From assembly GCA_917880725.1 (NCBI GenBank), contig OU862879.1:15407741-15471740 (forward strand): a DNA stretch of 64,000 nt, given 5' to 3'. The notes beneath the pieces were generated by a model that saw only the letters and a list, made by a program, of their open reading frames with translations, searched no databases and was not told the origin of the DNA. The stretch is from Selenia dentaria. Its lineage: Eukaryota; Arthropoda; Insecta; Lepidoptera; Geometridae. The position numbers and the translations under genes are program-made. Shown piece after piece: positions 44,183 through 55,676 of this stretch; position 1 is the stretch's first letter, and each line of letters begins with the position of its first letter.

Positions 44183-44370
44183 GGGCCACAGAAACTCTCC
44201 AACGATACCCTCAACCTCATAGCTGAACGACGCTTACTGAAACTGCAGTCTTCGGATGATGCTGAAGCATATAGGCTGCTCCATAGACGAATATGGATGT
44301 CCTTGCGACACGACATCCGGATCTTTAATACAAACCGTATTAAAGAGATGATAGGGGCTTATCCCTATCA
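44183..44370 (+). pseudogene. LINE fragment, RTE type
   Basis: Reads KLSNDTLNLIAERRLLKLQS, SDDAEAYRLLHRRIWMSLRH, DIRIFNTNRIKEMIG, the region between endonuclease and reverse transcriptase in RTE-like elements. One short piece only. Confidence 0.7.
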
Positions 44371-44379
44371 CAAAAAAAA

Positions 44380-45330
44380 TTGTGCATTAAATATTAGCAC
44401 AATATTGCTAAAAATGCAGTTATAACATGGAAACAATAAACTATGGTTTTTGTAACCTTATGTTATAATGAGCTTTAAAATTCTATGTTTATTCAACAGG
44501 CAGTTAGAAGCTAGCGTCGTCGCTGCGGTGGGACAACTAGCTAGAATTTACCTATCTCCAGGGAGCTAACTTCGTTCAGAAACTGCACAAGTTCGTTTCA
44601 CACTGTTTGCATACTGGAGTTGAGAACCTTTACACGAAGTCTTTACATTACGTTTCATTATTTCCATCTGAAAAGTTAATATTCCTAGCATTACTTTTTT
44701 GAATACGTATTTGTATACACGTAAACAGATGAAGAACAGCTTTAGTTTGTACGGTGGAAACAAAAACAAAAACTGTAATCAAGTTTGTTTTATTTTCCTT
44801 GATCTGTGTTGACATGCATGTCAAAACTCGAAGACAATAATAGATTATTAACCATGAGTGTTTGTAAACGTGAACGAGTGTAAGCAAAATGTACAAAATC
44901 AGGAAATGTTGTTTTTTATGTTTACTTCTTCACCTTTAGAAAATTTTAGTAATGCATCCACGTCTTTACTAGTGAGTTTCAGCGCCTACTTTCGATTTCT
45001 TTCACTTGAAATCAAGCGTGCGCATCTCGTAAAAACGTAGGTAATAAATTCATAAAAAAATAATGTTCAATATAAAATAAAAAATAATCCGTCAATGTAT
45101 GTGTTAAAAGTTTCTATTTTATGATATGTGTTTCATGGCAAATACAATTGTGAATATAGAGAAAAACTGTTTTAAAGGTGAAAGTAAGTGGTATGATCGA
45201 ATTTTTTTGATATATTCTAGAATGTTATAATATTTTTATAATTAAATATAATATAATTCAAATAAATCAGAGATTAGCTTATCAGATAAACTGCTTTGAA
45301 AACTCTCATTTTTACCGAAGTCTTGAATTG
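44380..45330. other. No gene seen
   Basis: AT-rich. No paired repeats or domains. Confidence 0.3.
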
Positions 45331-45336
45331 ACCTTA

Positions 45337-45808
45337 TACAGGGTGACTGGTTGAACACTTTACATATTGATATATAGTGCTCAGTACTCGATTCTCGTTC
45401 TAATTAAGAAAAAAAAATAGGTGCCTAATATTTACCTAATTTAACTTTAATTGTCTACTCAAAACAATAAACATGGTCACTCGCGGCGCGCGTGTACTAA
45501 TAAAAGTGCGGCGCGGCCGAGCGGCGGCCGACGATCGCGGCATCCTTTGGCGGCGCGGGCGGCGCGGCCCTTTGGGTCATTAACCCCGTTCGGACGCAGC
45601 TTGATTCCTTTGAACGCGGCGCGGCGCTTTGGGTCATTAACCCCGTTCGGACGGTGTCCATAATTTTCGAGTTATAGCACATTCATAGAATGAAGGTTTC
45701 CTCTGTAGTTTAACGGTATTTTTTTAATTTTATTTTTTTAAACGTTTCATGTGACCATGAATTATCATGTCCTTGTTTATGTAAAGTGTTCAACCAGTCA
45801 TGCTGTAT
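45337..45808. mobile_element. MITE with GC-rich core, about 470 bp
   Basis: Ends tgactggttgaacactttac at left and its inverse at right (gtaaagtgttcaaccagtca), preceded by tacag. The core 45480-45660 is GC-rich and repeats gggtcattaaccccgttcgg twice. A lone related end, acagggttactggtagtc, is at 11665. Confidence 0.75.
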
Positions 45809-46007
45809 ATGGGACTGTGACTTGACATTAAATATTACTAAGTACTTGACTAATAATGCGGTCCGAACTGAATAACGCCATAAGCACTATTAGCTCGCAC
45901 AAAAGTGTCCGGAAATAATTGTGTGAGCGGGTAAATGGTAAGCGAATGCGAAGTCGTAAGTGACGCGAGTAAGTATTTTTGTGTTTGTGTGTATGTGTAT
46001 GTTTGTA

Positions 46008-46165
46008 ATGAACAAACTCAAAAACTACTACTCCAATTTCAAAAATTCTTTCACCATTGGAAAGCTGCATTCACCCTGAGTAACATAGGCTATATTTGTT
46101 TCATCATCATCATCTTCAATCATCACTGCGCTAGTGAAACCGCGGAGAGCAGTTATTACAGATTA
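46008..46165 (+). mobile_element. A|TC...CTRR|T dispersed element, truncated copy
   Basis: ctcaaaaactactactccaa, ttctttcaccattggaaagc, acataggctatatttg, a catcatcatcat run and gtgaaaccgcggagagcagt. The CTRR is lost. Confidence 0.65.
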
Positions 46166-46194
46166 CTTGATTGGATTTCGTTTGATTTGATTCA

Positions 46195-46375
46195 GTAAAG
46201 ATGCCAAAAAAAATAAACTAAAAAATGAAACTGACTTCAATACCAAAAAGTGTAAAATAACTTGTCGAAGTCGGTACCATGCGCTCAATATTGTGATAAT
46301 AGGTTAATAACTTTTGAACTATCATGGCATGACTTCAACAAGTTATTTCACTTTTTTTGGCGTTTGAGTTGTTTC
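46195..46375. repeat. Foldback arms of the accgacttc family
   Basis: Arms gacttcaataccaaaaagtg and cactttttttggcgttt around cgctcaatattgtgataata, as at 13862-14025. Confidence 0.7.
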
Positions 46376-46914
46376 ATTTATTGGTTAAATTATTTTTATA
46401 TAAAAACTACACACATGTCGATTTTCCAATTTACTTCCATCCTTGTTTAAAACTACCAATAACGGGAATGCTGTGTACATTTCGAGTAATAACTAAGTAT
46501 GAGCAATTATAATACTGGTCGACTTAAATAACCTTAAACTATTCAGGTGTATGTTCTAGATGAATCAGATTAATAATAAACACTGGTGTAGTATGAAATT
46601 ATCAAGCAATTAAACAACTATTATGCTATCACAGTTATAAATTGTTTGTTTACAATAAAACTGTTTATTTAAACGTGTACCTGTTATATTATTGTATAAT
46701 AATTAATTATCAGATATTGCTTTCTGATATATCATTATTGTTATCTTTTGCTACCACTTATAATAGGTAGGCATATTATTAATTATCATTATCCTTGGCA
46801 CGGATAACTACAAACCTATATGTCGACATCATAATATTATAATCATACAGAAAATGGGTAATAAATTAGATTAATTCGATTAAATGCAAGCAGTATTTTC
46901 AATTAAAAGTACTT

Positions 46915-47540
46915 ACAACCGACTTCCAAAAAAAGAAGGAGGTTCTCAAGTCGACGCGTATATTATAGTATATTTTTTTATGTACTCGTATGATCACGTA
47001 TAACTTTTTACAGAGTAGTCCGATTTAAATAATTCTTTTTTGTTCGTTAGGGGACAGACGACCTAATGAAGGTCGCAGGACGACGTTGGATGCAGGCCGC
47101 TTCCAATCGGTCCTTCTGGAAAATCATGGGGGAGGCATATGTTCAGCAGTGGACGTCCTACGGCTGAGATGATGATGATGATAATGAGGGTATACTTCCG
47201 ATGTGGTCCCATTTAAATGTCCTCAAATTTGGTCAAGCGGTTTTTGATGTACAATCCAAAAACTTAAAAGTGTTTCTTGTATCTTGATGATATCATAATT
47301 GACGTTGAATGACAATTGATCCCGTAAGTAGCAACGGTCACTAAAATTGTCAAAAAAAAGAAACTAAAAAATGTAACCAACTTCAAAACCAAAGAGTGTG
47401 AAATAGCTTGTCGAAGTAGTACCATGCGCACAATATTGTGATAATAGATACTTTTGAACTAACATGGTACCGAATTCAACAATTTATTTCACATTTTTCT
47501 ATGTTAAAGTCGTTTCCATTTTTAGGAAAAAATATTTACG
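46915..47540 (+). repeat. accgacttc-family repeat split by an RTE insertion
   Basis: Begins aaccgacttccaaaaaaaga, gttctcaagtcgacgcg; interrupted at 47049-47185; resumes gggtatacttccgatgtgg, tgacgttgaatgacaattga, and ends in weak foldback arms (47370-47520). Confidence 0.75.
47049..47185 (+). mobile_element. RTE-type LINE 3' end nested in the accgacttc repeat
   Basis: gacagacgacctaatgaagg, ggatgcaggccgcttccaa, tcagcagtggacgtcctac and a (GAT)n tail. Confidence 0.8.
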
Positions 47541-48088
47541 TATTTACGTTGACTCATTCATACCCTCCTACTATGATTCCCTGTTTCAAGATAAAAGATT
47601 AATTTATTTTTCAGCATATGTTAAATAATACTGACAGAAAACAATATACTTACAAGGTCTTACACATCATTATATTTTTTATTTTATATGAATCGCATGT
47701 CATTGTCTGGCATGGCGTACATAAATAATTCAACTTGATTAAAAAAACCTGAATGATGAATTTAATGAATATTCACTAAGTAGGTACCTACAAGTCAAAA
47801 AAATGTACAGATTAAGTCATACAAACCAAGGATGACGCTAGATAATATAATTTATGATCCTTGAACAAACTTAATATAAAGCTGAGTAGTTTACATGTCA
47901 GAAATCAAGGATAATATGTTTATGTAATTTAGGAAATCCCATCCCATCAAAACATAAATGTGAAATGAGAGCCAAGTTCAATGTTATCATATATGCCTCG
48001 GTTGTTGACTTCAACGGCAAAAGAAGTAAGATCTTAATGTGTTCCAAGTTCAATGGTCAGTCCTGAAATTTATTTATAGCAACATAAA
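47541..48088. other. No gene seen
   Basis: AT-rich spacer. Confidence 0.3.
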
Positions 48089-48096
48089 ATATTTAT

Positions 48097-49286
48097 TACT
48101 GATGGGCCGAATGTGGTTTGAACCGAATACGAACTTCGGCCGAACATTCGGTATAAATGAAAAATTCGTTGTGACTTGTGTAAACAGCACGGCCGTCGCT
48201 CGCTGCAAATGTCCCCCGCCCGCACTCCGCGCTACCCCGCGGGCCCTTTAGGCGGCCGGTCAGTTGTAAATACGTCACCAGCTTCTCACGTGCCATTGTT
48301 TATATTACGCAAATCAATTGTTTTAAAGTGGTTTAATAGTCCTAAATAATAAATAAATTATTCCTTAATGTTGTAAAAATTAAAAATTTACCTAATTGGT
48401 GGTATACCTACGTTACATAGAAGTATTTTTTTTTTTAATTCATTTTACGAATTGTACTTTATTAATATATGACACTGTGTTAAAAGAATGCAAGCAAAGT
48501 TTATTTAATTTTTGTTATAGTAGATCTGTAACAAAATTTAAATAAATTTTGCATTCTATTTAGACGGTTAAGGTGAATTTAATTTACGGCCGTTTTCAAT
48601 ATTCTATTTATCCACAGTTTTCCCTACTACCGATAGAAATTTGACATAACGTCCATACAAATAGTGTCAAATATCTATCTCTAGTAAGGTAAACCGGCGA
48701 TAGATAGATTATTGAATACGGCTGTTCGACTATTGAGGAGACCAATTTAATTTAGTATTTTTATTAAGTAATACCTATGTAAAGATTTCTAAGACTGGTT
48801 ATTAAGAATATCAGTTTCACTGTGTTTTTACTAGGTAAGAGAGAATTCTAAGACTTGTTGAGAAGACCAGTTTAATTTTGTTATTTAATTAAGAAAGATA
48901 TCTAAGGCAAAAAAGTGAGGAGAGGAGTTTAATTTTGTTGTTTAATTAAGTAGGACAGATATCTAAGGCTGATTATAGTAAGTCAATTTTGTGATTGCTA
49001 AGTAAGCAAAGATTTTTAAGACGTTTGATGATTACTTTTCTTTCTTTATTCAAATAAATGACTATGAGTACCTATATCAGACTAATTTTATTTCACTGTT
49101 ATTATTACAGATATGTTGTTTTAATGTATTTCTATTATGTATGATAGTGCAAGTGTAATAAAAAAATCGGTTGTTTTGCACCGAATGTTCGGTATATAAA
49201 CTGAATTTCGGCCGAATGACGAAGTTCCATTCAACCTGCCGAAGTTCGGTTAAACCGAATGTTAAACGAATTTCGGCCCATCCCTA
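48097..49286. mobile_element. hAT-type nonautonomous element, 1.19 kb
   Basis: Ends TACTGATGGGCCGAA and inverted TAGGGATGGGCCGAA, with a perfect 8-bp duplication atatttat (48089-48096, 49287-49294). Subterminal gccgaa/ttcgg repeats cluster at both ends, as in hAT transposase binding regions. A GC-rich patch lies at 48190-48300. A smaller MITE is nested at 48586-48730. No transposase. Confidence 0.9.
48586..48730. mobile_element. MITE, gatagatagatt family, copy 3 (nested)
   Basis: acggccgttttcaatatt at left, tattgaatacggctgt at right, centre tgacataacgtccatac and tagtgtcaaatatctatc. Inverted relative to 16181-16310. Confidence 0.8.
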
Positions 49287-49294
49287 ATATTTAT

Positions 49295-49880
49295 ATATTA
49301 TTTATAACACCTTAAAAATAATTTCTTCTTTTAACTTAGGATAATATATTGAAACCTAAGGTCGAACTTGTCTAGTTCTCATATACGAATAATTGTAAAA
49401 AATAAAGTAATAAACCTTACAGCTTTAGAAGTTGCGTAGGCCAGGCTATATTAATTCGTAGGTATATGAAAACTAGCCAAGTAATAATATATAATATAAT
49501 AAAATGATATAAATATACAAGTTTCTGATGTATTCTTTTGTTTTCAGCACACTACTTAACTGGATGCCAAATTCGAACATTCTAGGTCATCTGGAATTGG
49601 GTTAGAGTTTTGATCTTATAGGTCAGTCAGTGCTAAAAACGACGATTTTTGGACGTCTATACCTATAACCGTGTGAGGTATGTTTATGAAATTTGGAGCA
49701 CATATTATGTATCTAGCAAGTCTCAATATATGAGCCAATTTTGAAAAATAGCATTTGAGTTATGAGCGGGTCAAAAGTGGCTCCAAATGGTTCGTGTAAC
49801 ATTAAACACGGTCCGTGACACGGTACTGCTCACCAGTTCTGTTGGCTTGAACTTGGCTTGACACGCTACCGCATGTCTAG
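49295..49880. other. No gene seen
   Basis: AT-rich. No frame. Confidence 0.3.
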
Positions 49881-49889
49881 ATATATAAA

Positions 49890-50229
49890 AATGTAACGGA
49901 TCGCTGTCTGTACATGGAAAATATATGAGTAAAAAAATATTGGGACTTTTTTAAACGAAAGTAGAATGAAAAATTGATTGTTAGAATTTTTGTTTGTTTA
50001 TCTGTTTGTCTGTGCGTTTGCGTTCACGCTAATCTCAGAAAAGGCTTATCCGATTTAGATGTGGTTTTCACTAATAAATTGTGGTAAGCTTCACTTACTA
50101 TTTAGTTGTTTCATGTCAATCAGTTCATAAATAAAATAGTTATAATATAATAAAAGTTACTTTTATTCTAAAACCGACGTATAGGTATCTTGCGAGGCCA
50201 TGCGAGCGAAGTCGCTGGCGGGTCAGCTA
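49890..50229 (+). repeat. Dispersed element with CTAG|T end
   Basis: gtaacggatcgctgtctgta, a gtttatctgtttgtctgtgc segment, aaggcttatccgatttag, then gcgaagtcgctggcgggt and cagctag|t. A second, longer family sharing the same kind of 3' terminus. Confidence 0.55.
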
Positions 50230-50562
50230 GTAGTAAATATACAGACACAACTCAATAAACAAGGTCTTACACATCATTATATTTTATATGGAATGCATAT
50301 CCATAAATAATTCTACTTTATATTAAAAAATACCTTCTAAAAGTAGAAGTCAAAAAAATAAACAGTTAAGTCATACAAACATACTCGTAATATAAAGTTG
50401 AGTAATTTTCATATCAGATATAAAGGATATTTATTTATGTCAATAATTCAAAAATCTGCAATATAATAATAATTTTCAGAAAGTACATCTGTACTAAGTC
50501 CCTACAGTTTGTTTACACACACATTCGAGACCCGAGTACAAACATTTCTGCTAATCAAACAA

Positions 50563-50690
50563 ATCTCGTTCTCCTGCAAGCACCCTGCGTGGTAGACTAT
50601 CCATTGCACCAGTTTGAACGTCTGGTTGAGATTGCAGTGACCTCTGAGGCCTAACAGGCCAGCCAGACGTAGGTCCTCTCATTCCGCTCT
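50563..50690 (-). pseudogene. LINE fragment related to 51547-52262
   Basis: The minus strand has cattgcaatctcaacc and the GHCNLN...ENE region in broken frames, parallel to the Cys-rich tail of the larger LINE copy nearby. Confidence 0.6.
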
Positions 50691-50713
50691 CTTGCACACA
50701 AAGTTCATTTATA

Positions 50714-50885
50714 ATCTACTAGCTGCGCTCTGCTGTGTTGGATGATGATGATGATGAACCAAATATAGCGGTTACTCAGGCATAATATAGCTTTCTACTG
50801 GTAAAATAATTTAATTAACCGGTCATGTAGCTTTTGCGTTACAAACAACTGTCAAATCTTTCATTAATAATAAGTAATTTAATGA
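50714..50885 (-). mobile_element. A|TC...CTRR|T dispersed element, copy
   Basis: actagctgcgctctgctgtg, a gatgatgatgatgat run, ttactcaggcataatatagc, tttctactggtaaaat, gcgttacaaacaac. Confidence 0.7.
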
Positions 50886-51300
50886 AGTTATTTTTCTTCC
50901 GTTAATTTTTCGTAATTTTACTGCACTCCCTCCAGCGGTAGTATTGAAAAATAAATTTAGTTAAATAGTTTTAAATTTTGTTATAATAACTAACGTGGTT
51001 TTCAATCGTTATTAATTAGAAATACGGGATTACTCACGTAATATTTATCGGATAGGTCCAACTATAGTTTCGACCACATTCGGTGGCCTTTTTCAAGGAG
51101 TGTTCGGGACGCCCGCGTCGATGACGTCTCGCCTAGCACTCTTTAGTTTTAGATTTATTTAAATTTTTTATTTGTACCGAGTTTTGAGGTAATCAAACTA
51201 AAGACTGAAACAAATACGTTTATGATAATGATAAAATTTATATTTTGATTTGGTGCTGGTAAGTATAATCTTATTATTGTAATTTTAGAGAGAAAAATAC
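50886..51300. other. No gene seen
   Basis: AT-rich with a short GC-richer patch near 51110. Confidence 0.3.
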
Positions 51301-51303
51301 AAA

Positions 51304-51378
51304 TTCTCGGACGGGATTCGAAACCCTTTAATCTGTGTCAGACGCCATGACCGCTATGCCACTGAGGCATGTACTGAG
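51304..51378 (-). ncRNA. tRNA-like head, probable SINE promoter
   Basis: On the minus strand it reads cctcagtggcatagcggtca (a fair A box, TGGCATAGCGG) and, 35 bases later, ggtttcgaatccc (a B box with one extra T). It looks tRNA-derived but the acceptor arms do not pair, so a SINE head rather than a tRNA gene. Confidence 0.5.
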
Positions 51379-51546
51379 AATCGAATTTTGACTTTATCTG
51401 ATTTCAACCTTCGTTTGGGGACGGAGCAACATCTATTGAACAGCTTGACAAGATTTTTCCAACCGCAAGAAGAGATTTTTCAAACACTGTCAAAAGAAAA
51501 TAATACGAGTATATGCATCATTACGAAAGATAAGTGTTCTACCTAT

Positions 51547-52262
51547 TCTTATTCTTATTCTGATTGGGGGCGCTAAGTCCTGCACTGACATCCCGCTTGG
51601 GGTGTATTGTGCATTTCCCCCGCCAGCTACCCTAGCCATCCCAACTCCTTTACATAACGGAGTATGACCCTGCGTCGCTGGCACAACTGCTCCAGTGATA
51701 TTTGAGGTGTTAAAACTGATGTTGATTTAGAACTATAGTGATCTTCTAGTAGACCGGTAGTGTTCCGTATATTTTCCGTAGCCGTGCACTCCAACAGCAC
51801 GTGCTTCACGGTCTCGTTCTCCAGCAAACATCCTCTGCACAGTGGACTATCTGTTGCACCAGTTTTATATAGATGGTAGTTGAGATTGCAGTGACCTGTG
51901 ATAATGCCTACCATTAGGCGGAGGTCCTGTCGTTGAAGTTTCAACAAATTATTAGTTGTATATCTGTTCAAGGTTGGAATCATAGATTTTGCTTGTTTGC
52001 AGTCCTTTTTGTTATCCCAAATGTGTTGTTGTTCTCTTTCAGTAAAGCGACGGAGTAGATTACGTACTTTCATCGCTGAGGGTTTGCAGAGATCATTTAC
52101 ATCTCCACTTACCTGTTTCTTAGTCGCATTTTTGGCGAGGGTATCTGCTTTCGCATTTCCTGGGCATGAGCCATGCCCTTTTGTCCATGCTACCACTATC
52201 TTATACTTGTTTGATAGTTTTTGTAGAGTCGCGTGACACTCTGCTATCACTCTTGACCTGTT
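51547..52262 (-). pseudogene. LINE with RNase H, 5'-truncated insertion
   Basis: Minus-strand frame 52250-51627 reads KIVVAWTKGHGSCPGNAKAD, TLAKNA (the RNase H end, with the catalytic D of NAKAD), DLRLMVGIITGHCNLNYHL, LCRGCLLENETVKHVLLEC (the Cys/His tail). Its 3' end is a (gaataa)n tail, and a 10-bp duplication, ttctacctat, flanks the insert (51537-51546, 52263-52272). RNase H-bearing non-LTR elements belong to the I/LOA/R1 group. It is too short to be active but the frame is intact, so it is young. Confidence 0.85.
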
Positions 52263-52272
52263 TTCTACCTAT

Positions 52273-53390
52273 ATACGAGTAGGTACATATAGGGAACGTA
52301 AAAAAAACTAACTATATATATAAAATAAAGCTAACGATAGTTGCTTATACGTCCTCAGGGGACAGCAATGTTAGCAGAGAAAATTAAACGGAGACCACTA
52401 GAAGTTGTAACTGCTTGCAATTGAAAGGAAAACTCGAGTAAACACAGAAATAAATAGGTTTCTCCAACCCATTATTACTTCACCTATACTAGAAATAAAT
52501 TCAGTCAAAAAGTATCGAAAATGGATGATTAAGGTTATGGTTCCAAATTCAATTTTTGGTTTCTTTTTTGTTGTTGTTAGATTGGCAAACTATTTGTCTA
52601 TTTTGGCGCGGAGTTTGAGTTTAGATTAAATGGGTTCGGTTGTTAATACCTAGAATACAAATAACCTATGTAGTAATTAATCCACATCTCATATTCTCTA
52701 CTTCGCATTATTACTACATCGCATAATGACATAGTAGCAAAATGGCTACTTTTTCAAAGTTACAGTCGAGAACAAAAACCACTCGGACAGTTAAAATGTA
52801 TTCATACTTAAAATCAACATACCACGATAAATACTAAACTAAAATACTACATGCGGTTAAAACCCTATGTTGGCGAATGATTCATGATTGGTGATGAATT
52901 TGCTTCTGTATTCTTATATTCATCAAAAATTACTGTAACTGTAACTGTAATATGACTGTAATATAATGTTGGTTGAGGGAAGTCACGTCATTGTTTTACA
53001 TTTTGTCGAACTTTATTATGATGTCGCAATCTACGTGACTGGTTGAAATAGTAATGTTTATTGGCTATATTTTTAAGCCGCGCTTCTTTACATAATATAT
53101 AAATTAAAAAACAGAAAAGAGTTATTATTTAAAACATTTATTCCTCCAAAACTTTCTTGATTTTATTGCATTTTGGGATCAAAATAACAATGTTTTCTCC
53201 TCTTCGGCATCCTCTGTAACTAAAAAATCAGATATCAACATTTTCGGTATCAGCACATGTGGTAATTTATTAAACTCAGTACCTATTTTGAAACCCCAAT
53301 TCTTTACGTCGAGCTCTATATAAGCTATCCTTTTATATATATATCCTATATAAGACGGTACTAACAAATTATTACAGTGCTGTTTTTAGT
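52273..53390. other. No gene seen
   Basis: AT-rich spacer. No domain in any frame. Confidence 0.35.
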
Positions 53391-53394
53391 TACA

Positions 53395-53592
53395 TCGTAT
53401 CAAGTTTGTATTGCGAATTTCATGATGGACAAAAATCGAACAAATGTGCCTCACTCTAGTAGGCCATCAACGTCTTCAACTGAAGTTAACATCGCACACG
53501 TGCAGGAAATAGTGACTGGATATCCTCATTCAAGTTTGAGAGAGATATACAAAATCACTCAATCAGCCAATCTTTTTGAACGTCAATTATAA
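53395..53592 (+). pseudogene. Mariner transposase N-terminal fragment
   Basis: NVPHSSRPSTSSTEVNIAHV, QEIVTGYPHSSLREI is the linker after the first helix-turn-helix of mariner transposases (GRPSTSTT...V...NPHSSLREIA). The rest is missing. Confidence 0.6.
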
Positions 53593-53830
53593 TTTATGTA
53601 GGTACTATATAAGAATCTACCTGCGCGTCCTAAAATAAATGTAGCACAACGAAATAAACCGGCTAGTCTGTGCAAAAAGAGAAGCGTCCTAGGAATTGAT
53701 GGCGCGCGTGTGCTAATTTCCTGTTTTAATGCTAGGAAATAAAAAGCTGAATAAAATGGGTGCAAATTCACGGTTTTATACTTTTATCTAGTTGAAGTTC
53801 ACACTTGACAGTTCCGTTAAGAACAGATAG

Positions 53831-54586
53831 GGTTTCCGCCTTGCCGTGGCGGAGGTGCTCAGTAGCCGTGGCCTTGTCACCACGGTGAAGCTAAGAGGAA
53901 CCAATGGGCCTGCCAGTGATAGCAGATAGCTGGCGGGCCCGTGGTGGGACCGCTCTTATGGGTTTTGCCCTACAAGTCCACACGGGAGCGGTCACTGTAG
54001 GTAGCGGTGGTGTATGGGCGCCACTGCAACTGAGGCGGGCTGCGGTGTCGTATGGGCGGCACCGTGGCTTAGAGTTGGAGGCCGCGGCGGGAGAGGAGTG
54101 CCGGTATTGCGATGAGCCGCTCTCCCTGCCTTCCGCGGCCTTGACGGGGCTGCCACCGTTAGATGGCGGACGCGGTGGGGTCGCAGAGGAAGAAGACTGT
54201 GGGTATTAAGAGGCGCCGCTGTCTCTATCCTCTGCGGCCGAAGTAGCAGGCGGTGGGGCTACTCACCTGACCCATCGTAGGGGGACTTAGGGCGCCCAGA
54301 CTTGGGGGAGTCTGGCGTACATTTGGGGGTTTGGTCCCTCGAGGCGGTTGCGGCACGCCAAGTGTTCTGGCGTGCTGCAAGAGAGAAGGGTCCGGCAACG
54401 GACAGCCACGGCAGGTTCGCGGTCGTGTGCGAAATCTGTCCCGCGTTCCCGCCAAAAGCGGCATTGACGGAAAACCGTAGAGGTTTGGTGGGTATGCTGC
54501 CCTTCTGGCAGAGATTCCCACATAACCACTGTGCTCCCCCCGGGGCCGGTGGTATCCATAAAGGATTACTCTGCTTAAAAAAAAGG
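53831..54586 (+). mobile_element. GC-rich poly(A) retroposon, copy 2
   Basis: Shares ctcagtagccgtgg, caccacggtgaag, aagaggaacc, a ttccgccaaaagcgg-like block and ggtatccataaaggatt with copy 1 (inverted there). Ends in an A-run at 54577-54584. A short 8-bp duplication, acagatag, flanks it (53823-53830, 54587-54594). No minisatellite inside. Confidence 0.8.
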
Positions 54587-54639
54587 ACAGATAGTAGTCC
54601 AATCATTGAGGGGTTTGCCAATAGCAATAATTCTTCTGC

Positions 54640-55080
54640 CGCTTAAACTGCAGTATGATAAAGTAATGTTTATAGATTACGATTAATATATCAAAAAACA
54701 TACAAAACATTTTTTTTGAATAATTTACCATAATGGCGTAATAGTAACGTTATTTTTTGGATAATATTTGTGAAAAGCTATAATTCATAAAGCATTTCAA
54801 TAAATTAAAAAAAAATTACGGAGGGGAATTTTCTTGAACAAGTTATGAAGCTAAAATAGGTTTTATTTAAGTTTCTGCCTTTACGACGTCAAAGTATTCC
54901 TAGATTCCGTTGCACGCCTATACATATTTATATAAACTAACATATACCAAAGGAATTTTGACGGAGGAATTTTCCACCGGGAGCTAGAAGCGATTTTCAT
55001 GTTAAGATGCACTCTTTGGAAAACATTTTAATCGTAATCTATAATTTAACATTACTTTATCATACTGTATAGTTTCAGCG
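54640..55080. mobile_element. MITE, about 440 bp
   Basis: Inverted ends contain cagtatgataaagtaatgtt and tatagattacgatta on both sides (54650-54690, 55030-55070). Confidence 0.75.
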
Positions 55081-55413
55081 ACAGATAAATTATTTTCAGG
55101 GTGTACATACAAACATAAAATCGGACCTTTGAAGTGGGAAAGAAACAGAAGGTTAGGCAGCCATATATAAATCAAAATGTTAGTTCACCGTATCGCCACG
55201 ACGGTTCTTTTTTTGCACAGTTCTAGAAAACTTGGTTCCATTATATTCAGCTTTTTTCTTATAATTATTTAATTTGATAATACATAATCTTAAAAAAATA
55301 GGACGTCTTGGCAGTAGTGGAGTACTGCAAACACATTTGTCTTTTAAATAATTAAAACATTTTTACAGCCAAGAACAACTCTAGTTAATGTTGCCATCAT
55401 GTAATTTGAGAGC

Positions 55414-55449
55414 ATAGTTACTACGGTGACTATTCACCGTAGTAACTAT
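55414..55449. repeat. Perfect 16-bp hairpin
   Basis: atagttactacggtga and its exact inverse with a 4-base loop. No T-run or gene next to it, so not a terminator; possibly a relic of a tiny foldback element. Confidence 0.65.
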
Positions 55450-55472
55450 TACCTAATATATGCCTCTTATAT

Positions 55473-55676
55473 CTACACTAAGATTAATACAGAGGAAAGG
55501 TATGATTTGAAATGTATGTTTGTTTGTAATTGATAAACTCAAAAACTACTAAACCGATTTTGAAAATTCTTTCACCGTAGAAAGCTACTTTATTCCTGAG
55601 TGACATATTATGCTATATTTGATCTGTCATCATCGTTCATCACCGCGTGGGTGAAACTGCAGAGCGCAGCTAATTA
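55473..55676 (+). mobile_element. A|TC...CTRR|T dispersed element, best full copy
   Basis: Starts A|TCTACACTAAGATTAATA, then gtatgtttgtttgtaatt, ctcaaaaactactaaaccga, ttctttcaccgtagaaagc, tgagtgacatattatgc, catcaccgcgtgggtgaaac, and ends gcgcagctaa|t. TC at the start, CTRR at the end, A and T on the outsides. Confidence 0.75.

Noticed and set aside
51304..51378. A functional tRNA gene
   Set aside because: A and B boxes are present but the acceptor arms do not pair and the T-loop has an extra base.
54225..54646. Overlapping open frames of 90-125 codons
   Set aside because: Same GC-rich retroposon family, open in many frames at once; no domain.
55414..55449. Hairpin as a transcription terminator
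   Set aside because: No T-run, no gene upstream, and intrinsic terminators are not expected in an animal genome.
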